Part shown: one piece after another, positions 36,144-46,000 of the stretch
Layout of the letters: each line of letters begins with the position of its first letter
How positions within the stretch are numbered: the first letter of the stretch is position 1
Source: Streptococcus mitis
GTDB lineage: Bacteria; Bacillota; Bacilli; Lactobacillales; Streptococcaceae
Length of the DNA: 64,000 nucleotides
NCBI RefSeq assembly: GCF_016658865.1
Contig: NZ_CP067992.1
Location: 1,693,001-1,757,000 of the forward strand
Direction of reading: 5' to 3'
Position numbers and translations under genes: made by a program
Notes under the pieces: model-generated
Databases searched by the model: none
Seen by the model: only the letters and a program-made list of their open reading frames with translations
What the model was told of the DNA's origin: nothing

Positions 36144-36473
36144 TTATAAATCAGAGTTATCCAAAATTTGTTTCCCAAATACTTCTTTCTCAAGACGATT
36201 TAGTCGTTTCAAAATATCAAAATTCGTCATAGAAGTTGTAGCCGTCATTTCAAGTGGTTCTGCTTGAACCGGTGCAGATTCAGGTTTGCGAGACAATTCT
36301 TCCTTCAACTCTGCAATTTCTTGACGGAGAGACTTGACTAAGGCAGCATAAGTTTCGTAGTCCTTGATGACATCGTCCAAAAATTCATCAACTTCAACCT
36401 TACTATATCCACGGACTTCACGTCCAAACTCTTGCTCAAAAATATCTTTTGCTGAAAAAATAATACTTGCCAT
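36144..36473 (-). CDS. gpsB: GpsB cell-division/cell-wall coordinator
   Basis: 109 residues from ATG 36473 ([14 protein letters not shown]), preferred over 36485 because GGAGAG lies just upstream. The N-terminal DivIVA-like domain has [20 protein letters not shown], the groove that binds penicillin-binding proteins, then a coiled coil (about 30-65). The short C-terminal domain ends [13 protein letters not shown]. GpsB links septal and peripheral wall synthesis and binds class A PBPs; pbp1A lies nearby. Confidence 0.95.
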   Translation of the reverse strand: MASIIFSAKDIFEQEFGREVRGYSKVEVDEFLDDVIKDYETYAALVKSLRQEIAELKEELSRKPESAPVQAEPLEMTATTSMTNFDILKRLNRLEKEVFGKQILDNSDL

Positions 36474-36545
36474 CTCTCTCTCCATTCTCGGTTTCTAATA
36501 GTATTATTATATAAAAAAAGGCAAACAAAAATCAAGGTCAAAGGC

Positions 36546-37073
36546 TTACTTTTCAGAAAAATTTTCTGCTAGCTCATTTAGGTCTTCAAACGTTAGCCTT
36601 TTTATGCGATACCCTTCCTGATTTTTCATCAAGGTATCCATAAATTTTAATTTGGTCTCATTTTCTGGATCATAGAAAAAATAAGCTAAATCAGTATTTT
36701 CCAGTAAAAATCGTTGGTAGTCTCGTAGTTGCCCCATATGTTCATATTTAGGATAGGCATATTTGACAAAATCTACCTGCTTAAATTGGCTAAGTTTAAG
36801 CTGATTCGCTTCATTCCAATTTTCCCCGTGTGTTTCAAAATCAAAAATGGTCGCTAGGTTGAAATCATATTCTTCTTTCATTTCATTTGCGACATCAAGT
36901 ACCCAAGATTCAAATCCCAAGTTCCCTGTAAAGACCAGCCAGTTAATCCCTTCTTCTGCCAAACTTTCTAAATCACGGCGAATGGCTTTCTTTATAATTT
37001 TTAACCTGATATCTTTTTCGTTAAAGACACCCAAGTCAAAATTAGAATATCCCATAATTAAAGCTATAGTCAT
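36546..37073 (-). CDS. YpsA-like DUF1273 (SLOG-fold) protein
   Basis: About 175 residues from ATG 37073 ([19 protein letters not shown]); AAAGGTG precedes it, while the longer frame start at 37157 lies inside the divergent recU gene. The chain has [20 protein letters not shown], typical of DUF1273/YpsA, a Rossmann-like SLOG fold. In Bacillus and Staphylococcus YpsA affects cell division together with gpsB linkage; the ligand is unproven. It lies between gpsB and the divergent recU. Confidence 0.88.
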   Translation of the reverse strand: MTIALIMGYSNFDLGVFNEKDIRLKIIKKAIRRDLESLAEEGINWLVFTGNLGFESWVLDVANEMKEEYDFNLATIFDFETHGENWNEANQLKLSQFKQVDFVKYAYPKYEHMGQLRDYQRFLLENTDLAYFFYDPENETKLKFMDTLMKNQEGYRIKRLTFEDLNELAENFSEK

Positions 37074-37101
37074 TTTTACACCTTTCTTTCTATTTTTATG
37101 G

Positions 37102-37107
37102 TATAAT
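37102..37107 (+). promoter_or_regulatory. -10 element of recU-pbp1A
   Basis: TATGGTATAAT gives an extended -10 (TGG-TATAAT), about 32 bases before the recU start, within the 66-base divergent gap. Confidence 0.65.
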
Positions 37108-37139
37108 AGAGTGATGTCATTGTACCAATAAGGAGAAAT

Positions 37140-37736
37140 ATGGTCAACTATCCTCATAAAATTTCATCAAAAAAAAACAAAACATCCATTTCTCAACCAA
37201 ATAATTTCGCAAATCGAGGAATGACTTTTGAAAAGATGATTAACGCTACAAACGACTACTATCTGACGCATGGTATGGCAGTTATCCATAAAAAACCCAC
37301 GCCTGTTCAAATTGTCCGAGTAGACTATCCTCAACGTAGTAGAGCCAAAATTGTAGAAGCCTATTTTAGACAAGCTTCCACAACAGATTACTCTGGCGTG
37401 TATAGAGGACATTACATTGACTTTGAAGCCAAGGAAACACGACAAAAGAATGCTATTCCAATGAAGAACTTCCATCTTCACCAGATTCAACATATGGAAC
37501 AAGTTCTAGAACAGCAGGGTATTTGCTTCGTACTGCTTCATTTTTCTTCTAAACAGGAAACTTATTTGTTGCCGGCATTTGATTTGATTCGCTTTTATCA
37601 TCAAGATAAGGGGCAAAAATCTATGCCACTTGGATATATTCAAGAATATGGATATTTAGTAAAGCAAGGGGCTTTCCCTCAAATTCCCTATCTCGACATT
37701 ATCAAAGAACATTTACTAGGTGGTAAAACAAGATGA
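37140..37736 (+). CDS. recU: RecU Holliday junction resolvase
   Basis: 198 residues. The N-terminal [20 protein letters not shown] is the conserved RecU opening. The catalytic nuclease motif is [20 protein letters not shown] (Asp, Glu and Lys of the PD-(D/E)xK type, about 80-100), and the middle has [18 protein letters not shown]. It cuts recombination crossovers. AAGGAG precedes the ATG. Its stop overlaps the pbp1A start (ATGA), the usual coupling in streptococci. Confidence 0.97.
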   Translation: MVNYPHKISSKKNKTSISQPNNFANRGMTFEKMINATNDYYLTHGMAVIHKKPTPVQIVRVDYPQRSRAKIVEAYFRQASTTDYSGVYRGHYIDFEAKETRQKNAIPMKNFHLHQIQHMEQVLEQQGICFVLLHFSSKQETYLLPAFDLIRFYHQDKGQKSMPLGYIQEYGYLVKQGAFPQIPYLDIIKEHLLGGKTR

Positions 37737-39928
37737 ACAAACAAACTATTCTGCGATTCTTAAAGTATATCGGAATTACGTTCCTTACATTATTTATCGC
37801 ATTATTTCTATTAGGTGGAGGTGTCTTCCTCTACTTTGTTAGCAAGGCTCCAACCTTATCTGAAAGTAAATTAGTTGCGACGACCTCTAGCAAGATTTAT
37901 GACAATAAGAACGAACTGATCGCTGACCTTGGATCTGAACGTCGAGTAAATACTCAAGCAAATGAAATCCCTACTGATTTGGTCAAGGCCATCGTGTCTA
38001 TCGAAGACCACCGTTTCTTTGATCATAGAGGTGTTGACACCATTCGTATCATGGGTGCGGCATTGAGAAACCTCCAAGGCGGAGGAGGCCTCCAGGGAGC
38101 CTCAACCTTGACTCAACAATTGATCAAATTAACTTATTTTTCTACTTCAACTGCCGATCAAACTTTGTCACGTAAAGCTCAAGAAGCTTGGCTAGCCGTT
38201 CAACTAGAGCAAAAAGCAACCAAGCAAGAAATCCTGACCTACTACATCAACAAAGTCTACATGTCTAACGGTAACTATGGAATGCAAACTGCAGCCCAAA
38301 ATTACTATGGAAAAGACTTGAAGGATTTAAGCTTACCACAGTTAGCACTCCTAGCCGGAATGCCTCAAGCACCAAACCAATATGATCCTTATTCTCATCC
38401 AGAAGCTGCTCTAGAGCGTCGGAACTTGGTACTTTCAGAAATGAAGGGACAGAAATACATCAGTGCAGAAGAGTATGAAAAAGCTATTAATACCCCTGTT
38501 ACCGATGGTCTACAAAGCCTGAAATCCGGTAACAGCTATCCTGCATACATGGACAATTACCTTAAAGAAGTAATCGACCAAGTTGAACAAGAAACTGGTT
38601 ACAACCTTCTTACTACAGGTATGGATGTCTATACAAATGTGGACAAAGATGTCCAACAACGACTCTGGGATGTTTATAACACCGACCAATATGTCACTTA
38701 TCCTGATGATGACATGCAAGTAGCTTCGACTATTGTAGATGTATCTAATGGTAACGTTATTGCACAACTTGGTGCTCGTCATCAAGCAAGTAATGTTTCA
38801 TTCGGCACCAATCAGGCTGTGGAGACCAATCGTGACTGGGGATCAACAATGAAACCCATCACTGATTATGCTCCTGCTTTGGAATTCGATATCTATGACT
38901 CAACTGCTACCATTGTACGCGATATCCCGTATAATTATCCTGGAACAAATACCCCTGTCTACAACTGGGATAGAGGATACTTCGGTAATATCACCCTGCA
39001 ATATGCACTACAGCAATCTCGCAATGTTCCTGCTGTAGAAACACTCAACAAAGTTGGATTAAATCGTGCAAAAACCTTCTTAAATGGTTTAGGAATTGAC
39101 TATCCAGATATGCATTATTCTAACGCCATATCAAGTAACACAACTGAATCTAATAAGCAATACGGCGCAAGTAGCGAAAAAATGGCTGTTGCTTATGCTG
39201 CATTTGCCAATGGTGGTATCTATCACAAACCGATGTACATTAATAAAGTTGTCTTTAGTGATGGTAGCGAAAAAGAATTTTCTGACCCTGGTACCCGAGC
39301 TATGAAAGAGACCACTGCTTACATGATGACAGAAATGATGAAAACAGTCTTGACCTCTGGAACTGGTTTTAACGCCTATATTTCATGGCTTCCTCAAGCC
39401 GGTAAGACAGGTACCTCTAACTATTCAGATGAAGAAATCGAAAATCATATTAAATCAAGTCAACTTGTTGCACCGGATGAAATGTTTGTCGGCTATACTC
39501 GTAAATATTCGATGGCCGTATGGACAGGTTACTCAAATCGTCTTACTCCAGTCATCGGCAGTGGGTTCACAGTTGCTTCTGCGGTCTATCGTTCAATGAT
39601 GACTTACCTATCAGAAGATGACCCCCCAGGAGATTGGACTATGCCTGAGGGCTTATATAGGAGTGGAGAATATGTCTTTAAGAATGGAGCTCGTCCTACA
39701 TGGACTGCTCCTGCTACTCAACAAAGTTCTACACCTGCTCCTGCAAACCAGACTCCAGAGACTTCAACCTCTCAGTCAAGTGTAACGACACCAAACACAA
39801 ATCCAAATCCAAATTCAAATTCAAATACAGCTACTCCCAATGCTGGAACCAATGAGAATACGGCGACACAACAACCAAGTACCAATCAAGGGCAGCCTAA
39901 CCAAAATCCTCAACCAGCGCAACAATAA
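37733..39928 (+). CDS. pbp1A: Class A penicillin-binding protein 1A
   Basis: 731 residues. One N-terminal membrane helix (about 12-34). The GT51 glycosyltransferase has [16 protein letters not shown] (about 90) and [12 protein letters not shown]. The transpeptidase has catalytic Ser in DWGSTMKPI (near 370), SRN in QQSRNVPAV, and KTG in [10 protein letters not shown]. The Thr after the active Ser and the Pro after SRN are unaltered, and the late loop reads [11 protein letters not shown] rather than the NTGY form known from resistant pneumococci. The C-terminal tail (about 655-731) is a low-complexity Pro/Asn/Thr/Gln stretch, slightly longer than in R6 (719 residues). Confidence 0.97.
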   Translation: MNKQTILRFLKYIGITFLTLFIALFLLGGGVFLYFVSKAPTLSESKLVATTSSKIYDNKNELIADLGSERRVNTQANEIPTDLVKAIVSIEDHRFFDHRGVDTIRIMGAALRNLQGGGGLQGASTLTQQLIKLTYFSTSTADQTLSRKAQEAWLAVQLEQKATKQEILTYYINKVYMSNGNYGMQTAAQNYYGKDLKDLSLPQLALLAGMPQAPNQYDPYSHPEAALERRNLVLSEMKGQKYISAEEYEKAINTPVTDGLQSLKSGNSYPAYMDNYLKEVIDQVEQETGYNLLTTGMDVYTNVDKDVQQRLWDVYNTDQYVTYPDDDMQVASTIVDVSNGNVIAQLGARHQASNVSFGTNQAVETNRDWGSTMKPITDYAPALEFDIYDSTATIVRDIPYNYPGTNTPVYNWDRGYFGNITLQYALQQSRNVPAVETLNKVGLNRAKTFLNGLGIDYPDMHYSNAISSNTTESNKQYGASSEKMAVAYAAFANGGIYHKPMYINKVVFSDGSEKEFSDPGTRAMKETTAYMMTEMMKTVLTSGTGFNAYISWLPQAGKTGTSNYSDEEIENHIKSSQLVAPDEMFVGYTRKYSMAVWTGYSNRLTPVIGSGFTVASAVYRSMMTYLSEDDPPGDWTMPEGLYRSGEYVFKNGARPTWTAPATQQSSTPAPANQTPETSTSQSSVTTPNTNPNPNSNSNTATPNAGTNENTATQQPSTNQGQPNQNPQPAQQ

Positions 39929-39935
39929 ATTACTA

Positions 39936-39960
39936 ACCACCCAAAAATTGGGTGGTTTTT
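39936..39960 (+). terminator. Terminator of recU-pbp1A
   Basis: AACCACCC / GGGTGGTT stem with a five-base loop followed by TTTTC, eight bases after the pbp1A stop. Confidence 0.88.
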
Positions 39961-39995
39961 CAATCTGTTCTTTGTCCAATCAATAATTAGATAAT

Positions 39996-40036
39996 AAAAA
40001 CCTGAGAAGGTCAATTGTACTTCTCAGGTTTTTTGT
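39996..40036. terminator. Second, bidirectional hairpin between pbp1A and the GH20-GH84 gene
   Basis: AAAAACCTGAGAAG pairs with CTTCTCAGGTTTTTT. A and T runs on both sides let it stop transcription from either direction. Confidence 0.75.
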
Positions 40037-40093
40037 TCTATACACCTACTGGTTTAGAATACTGTTAAGAGAGAGTTTAATTGTCATACACAA

Positions 40094-43000
40094 CTAATCT
40101 TTTTTACTTTTTGCTACAAAGATAGCAGATAAGGCTAGTCCAACGCTTGCCAAGAAAATAGCTGTTTCTGACTGTTTTTCACCAGTCTCTGGCAATCTCT
40201 TGTCTTCCTTAGCAACTTGAACTGGTGCTTCTGGAGTCTGAGATTTTTCTAACGAACTTAGCTTAAATTCTGGTTTTTCTACTGTCGGAGCTGGTTGGTC
40301 ACCTACGGTTGATAATGGGCCTGTGTAGGCTGGTAGCTCATGTTTCAAGGCCATAACTGAGTTAACTCCACCCTTGAACTCTGGTTTCTCTACTGTCGGA
40401 GCTGGTTGGTCACCTACGGTTGACAATGGACCTGTGTACTCTGGTAGTTCGTGTTTCAAGGCCATAACTGAGTTGACTCCACCCTTGAACTCTGGTTTCT
40501 CTACTGTTGGAGCGGCTTGGTCGCCTACTGTTGCTACTGGGCCTGTGTACTCTGGTAGTTCATGTTTCAAAGCCATAACTGAGTTGACTCCACCCTGAAA
40601 CTCTGGTTTCTCTACTGTCGGTGCAGCTTGGTCACCTACGGTTGATAATGGACCTGTGTAGGCTGGTAGCTCATGTACCAAAGCTTCAACTGCATTTACA
40701 CCACCTGTAAATTCAGGTACCTCAAGCACTGGTGCTGGTTCTTCACCCTTGCTTGATTGAACAGGTTCTTCTGTCAATTCTTGATAGAAGCTCGCCAATT
40801 CATAAAACTCAGCCTTGCCACCTTCCCAGACCAGTTTAACATCTAGAAGAGAACCACCATTTCGGATAGCAAAGGTTTGGAGACTAGATGTAATGGCACC
40901 AAGATCTGTCCAACTTTCTTGTCCATCCTTAAGTGTTCTCGCTTGAACTCGTGCTTTCGCTCCTTCAGGAAGGCTTGAAACGAGACGAAGATGGTTAGCA
41001 TTGGTTGGTTCAGACAAGTGATAAATCATTTCTCCCTTATCTTGTTCTGCTTTGTAGCTAGTCAAAACTTTTCCATCTACGAGATTAGTATAGAAGTTAC
41101 CTCGGCTTTCGCCACCGTTTCCTTCTACAGTTGGATCATTGATTGGTTTGACAAATTCGCCATCATTGATCACCAATTCTGTAAATCCTACAAAACGAGC
41201 ATCATAGTCAGCTGTATAGAGGACACGAAGATAGTTTGCTTTGACTGGTGTCGTCAATTCACCCTCGATGTAACGATTTCCTGGCATCTTAGAATCATGT
41301 GTCCAACCATCTGTCAATGAATCATCGTGTGTACTATTGGCTACACCATCTCCCACTGTCACAACATCCGTCCAAGTTTTACCGTCTTGGCTGACTTGAA
41401 TTTTACCATCACGAAGATAGTTTTGAGTTCCGTCTTGGATGTAGGCTCTGATCTTCTTAACAGTGCGTTCGCTACCAAGTTTCAAGGTTACATGGCCATC
41501 TTTATGGGCATAGTCTGAAAACTCAACGAAGTTGTTGTACACACCATCAAACAATTGATCGAGGTTATTAATCTTACGAACATCATTACTTCCGTATGTT
41601 GGATGAATGCCCATAGTTGTTGATTCTAGTGTTGTTGGTTGGACTTCTTTGGTAGTTACTAGAAGAGAAGTAGATGGAACAGCCTGCTCTTGATCTGTCT
41701 TATTAACAAGACGAACATAACGTACCAAGTGGGTTGCGACAGTTCTGTCTGTCAACTGGCTAGCTGGTGTCCATTCTTGAGCATTTGCAGAATACTCTAG
41801 ACTGAGTGCTGGATTTGTTTGACCTTGGAGCTGGATGCTTTTGACTTGATGGATACGGTCAAGTTTCATTCCTAGATAGCTATTTGCAGGAAGTTTAGTT
41901 CCAGCTGGAATTTGAAGTTCATAACGACCAAGGCTATCAAATACTGGCGTTTCTTTCAAAGCATCCACGTTGGTGTCTGTTAAGTCGCTATTTCCAGAGC
42001 GTGTCTCAACAGAGAAGTCCTGAATACGCCACCAAAGGTCACTTGCCTTAGTATTGCGTACTCGGATGTATCGAGCATTGATAGCTCTAGTCACTTCCTT
42101 AGTTTGTTCTCCTGATAGGCGATCTAACTCTTGCCATGCAGATCCATCTGTAGAGTACTCAAGTACACCTGCGGCAAGTTTATCACCAGTTCCTTGACGA
42201 AGACGAACTTTAGTGACTGACTTGACTTCACCTAGGTCAAGTTGTGCCCAGGCATCTACTGGAGTCGTATTGCTGCCGTCAGCATTTGCCATCATAGCTT
42301 CTGTATTATCTTTACCATCAGTAATTTGACTTGCTGATGTTCTCAATTTATAAACTAGATTTGAGCTGAGGCTAATTGTAGCAGTTTGTTGTTTACGAGC
42401 GTTCTCTACTGGACGATTTACTGCAATCTCGCGAACTGCAAACCAGGTGTCATCACGATCTTCTGTAGCAATCATACGTACTGCTTTAGCTTTGATGTTA
42501 AGATTTTCAAACTGAACAAGTGACTCATTACCAACATAAGTTGGTTCTTTCAAACTTACCCAATTATCTTTTTCATCTTGATACTGCACTTCAGCCTTAC
42601 TAAAGGTATCACGTGGATTTGCCTGAGTTCCCATAGCAAAGGTCAAGGTTTGGATATCTACCGGTTTGTTGAATTTCATGCCGATATAATCACCTGTCTT
42701 GATACTATTTGGTGATTTAATCAAGGCATGAGTTGCCAAGTCACCATCCGTTACTTCTGCCAAACCACCTTCTACACCTGTTCGATTGGTAATAAAGGTG
42801 CTGATGATTTGATCTGGATGCAAGACTTTTTGAACTTCAGACGCTAGAACTTCTTTCAAGGATAGGATAAATGGACGGATATGTTGAACCCCCAATTCAG
42901 CCTTTTCAAGATGGTCTACATAATGGAAGGTATGAGTTTGAGACTGTTCGTACAATTTCAAACCTTTATAGTAGCTGTCCCAAAGTTTGGCTGCATCATT

Positions 43001-46000
43001 TGTAGCCATAGCCTCTGTGCCTGTTAGGAAGGCATCAAGGGCATTCATTTGGTCAATTGCATTATCCAACCAATAGTGGATCTGTGCAACCATTTTTTTA
43101 TCACCTGATGCTTTATAAAGTTCAGCTGCTTCTTTAATCTTGGCAAATTCTGCACGCAAGGCTACACGCTCTGCAGTTACATCTTGACCCGCTTTGAGCT
43201 TAGTCATGAAGTCTGTCAATTTTGGAGCTAATTCAACTGATTCTTCTAGTTTAACGACACGACCATCCATGTTTTGGTTGATCATATGCTTACCAAGTTC
43301 GCGGAAGGCTGCTGATACCTTGCTATCTCCAAAATGACCATTTTCAACAAAGTTGAAGGCAATGTCATTGAGTTTCTTAGCTTCTTCTTCTGATTTCCAC
43401 TGTTTCCATGTATATTGAGCTCCAGCAAAGAGGGCTATCTTAGATGGTTCAGACTGTTGCATTGGGTTCAACATGATACCGGATAGCAAGCTTGGATCCA
43501 CATTTGGATGAAGGAATTTCTCACCACCACCTAGAATCAAGTGTTGTTTAGAGTTATCTGTAACTGGCCAGTTCACCCAAAGTGATACTGGACGATAAGT
43601 TTTACCACCTGCAGTTAGATTGTTCTTGAGAGTTGATAAGAAGCCTTCAGAAACTTCACCCCAAATCTTACCACCCGTCAAAGTCATAGAGGTTGAACTT
43701 GGGAGATTTTCATTTAGAGATTTCAACTCTGCTTCACGCCCATTACCCCAATACTGACCTGGAACAAAGATCATTTCTTTGCGAAGACCGCTATAAGTTC
43801 CTTGCATTTCTGTCAACCAGTTGGTCATATCCTGCATCAAGCGGTTGTAGCTATTGTAGCCTCCAACTGGGCTTGATGCATCATCGGCTAGAATACCAAA
43901 TTCACGGACACCCACTTTCATCAACTGGGTAAATTTAGCCTTGATGGTTGCCAAGTCTTCTTGGTAATGCGCTTCATTACCAAATCGGATACGGTTGTTC
44001 ATGAATGGATGGATGGTCCAAACATAGCGAGTTTTACTTTGATTTCCGACGCGAGCAAGTTCACGAATTTCAGCTAGTTTTTCTTCTGGGTAAAGTTCAC
44101 GCCATTTCTTGTTGTGGTATGGATCATCTTTCGGTGCGAAGAAGTATTGGGTCAATTTCAAATCGCCACCAAAACGCATGAGTTCAGCACGATCTGCATT
44201 AGACCATGGATTTCCATAGTAACCTTCGATGAAACCACGATTCTTGATTTCAGCGTAATCTTCCACTGTCACATTGCGAAGAACTGGAACTTTACTTTCT
44301 TTGAGCATGTGTTTCAAGGTTGTCAAACCATAGAAGACCGCATCTGTGTCTTTTCCGACGATGGAAATCGAATTATCCTTGATGGTCAGAGCATAAGCAT
44401 CAATTTTGTCAAAGAGACCTGCTGAAACGTTAGATAAGTTTTGTTCTGCTTGTGTTCCTCGTCCATGTACTCCAAGATAGATATTAGTTGCGCCAGCAAC
44501 TGCTGATTGACTAGTAGTGTAGGATACTTGATTGTCCTGCAAGACACTCTTCAAGCGATTACGAGTATAAATATCGAGTTGATCTCCCATTACCAGATTG
44601 ACTTGCTTACGAAGAGCTGTGACTCCTTCTCCATAAGTCACTTTTTGTGGAGTTGGGAAAACCTTGTACTCTTTCTTGAGATAATCTGTGCTCTTGCTGG
44701 CAGCCGCAATGCTATCTTCGCTAGCTGGTTTGCTTGCAGTGAATTGATCCGCTAGTTCAACTGTTCCATCACCTGTTTGCTCGACTTTTGGAGTTTCAGG
44801 TGTAGATGGTTGTTCTGGTTCTGGTGTTTCTTGTCCCTCTTTGATAGGTTTCAATAGATGAACTTCAGCTGCACTTGCAAAGCCCCCAACACCTGATAGA
44901 ACTTTCAACTCAATCTTGTTGGTATGAACCGCCGCAAAGTTAACTGTTTTTTCTTGAGCGTTGTTGTCCCAGTTTCCTTCTGAAACCTTGACCATTTGGC
45001 CATCTTTTTGTGCGTAGATTTCGTAGCGAGTAACGACTCCATTTCCACCACCTGGACGTGGAAGATAAGTCAAACCATTGACTTTTTCTACTTCTTTCAA
45101 GGTCATGGAAAGAGTGTACGGAGCAGTATCACCAGTCCATTTAGTATGCCAGAATGTGTTTGGATCATTGTCAAAGGCTTTTTCAACAGCGCCTTCAGTC
45201 GCTGTTCCTGGTGTTTCTTGACTAGTTGCAGAAATTGTGAAATGATCTGTTGGAATCAAACGAGGATTTACAAATGGTTTATCTGACAACTCTGCACTAT
45301 GTAAAATTCCTTTGAACCCACCGATGCTTTCAAGCGGTAGAACCAAGCTATTGTGAGCAAAACGAGGGTGAGCTGGATTCGCGATACGTTCAATCTTCTC
45401 ACCATCCACATAGAATTCCGTTGATTGTGGTTTGGTCACGATAGAGATTTGATAACGTTTATTCTTTTCGAGTTTTTTCTTGAACTGGATATGGAACTGT
45501 TCAAATTGATAAGCAAGATAGCCGTCTTTATCAGCTAGATAGATACGGTTGTCTCCACTTGTTGAGAAGGTTTGTTCACCGTCTCCAGTGACAGTTACAT
45601 CAAACTTCAAGACATGACCTGGACCAACATCACCAGCTAATCCTTCGATACTGCTATCTTTCTCAAAAGCCAATCCTTGCTCGCTTGTCTTCACCTTCTT
45701 ACTTGCATAACTTTTCACTGTTTCAGGATTGATGGTAAACAAATCACTTTGATCAATCTCTTTTTCAGGATTTGACTGTGGCGCATAAGGGCTCGTTGGT
45801 AGGGTACGTTCTGCAAAGGTCGCAGCCGAACGGTCAGATCCCCAAGTGCGTTCTGCAGTTGTTTGCATGCTCTTAAAGAAGCGTTTAAAGATATCATAAG
45901 ATGTCAAACCTGTCTCATGAAGATCAATATTGTCATTCCAAACTGCGTGGCCCCCACCAATTACATTTGGATTTGATGCTTCTAGAAGTGGACCATGACC

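Noticed and set aside
35888..36149. Open frames of 66-67 codons on both strands
   Set aside because: They lie inside the RNase P RNA, whose conserved blocks explain the sequence.
37073..37157. N-terminal extension of the YpsA-like protein to 37157
   Set aside because: It would overlap the divergent recU start and run through both promoters; ATG 37073 has a ribosome binding site.
37733..39928. Possible mosaic beta-lactam-resistance pbp1A
   Set aside because: The active-site STMK and SRNVP are unaltered and the late loop reads SSQL, not NTGY. Other substitutions cannot be judged without alignment.
40266..40711. Regular repeats resembling an array
   Set aside because: In-frame 37-residue protein repeats of a surface stalk, with no spacers; not CRISPR.
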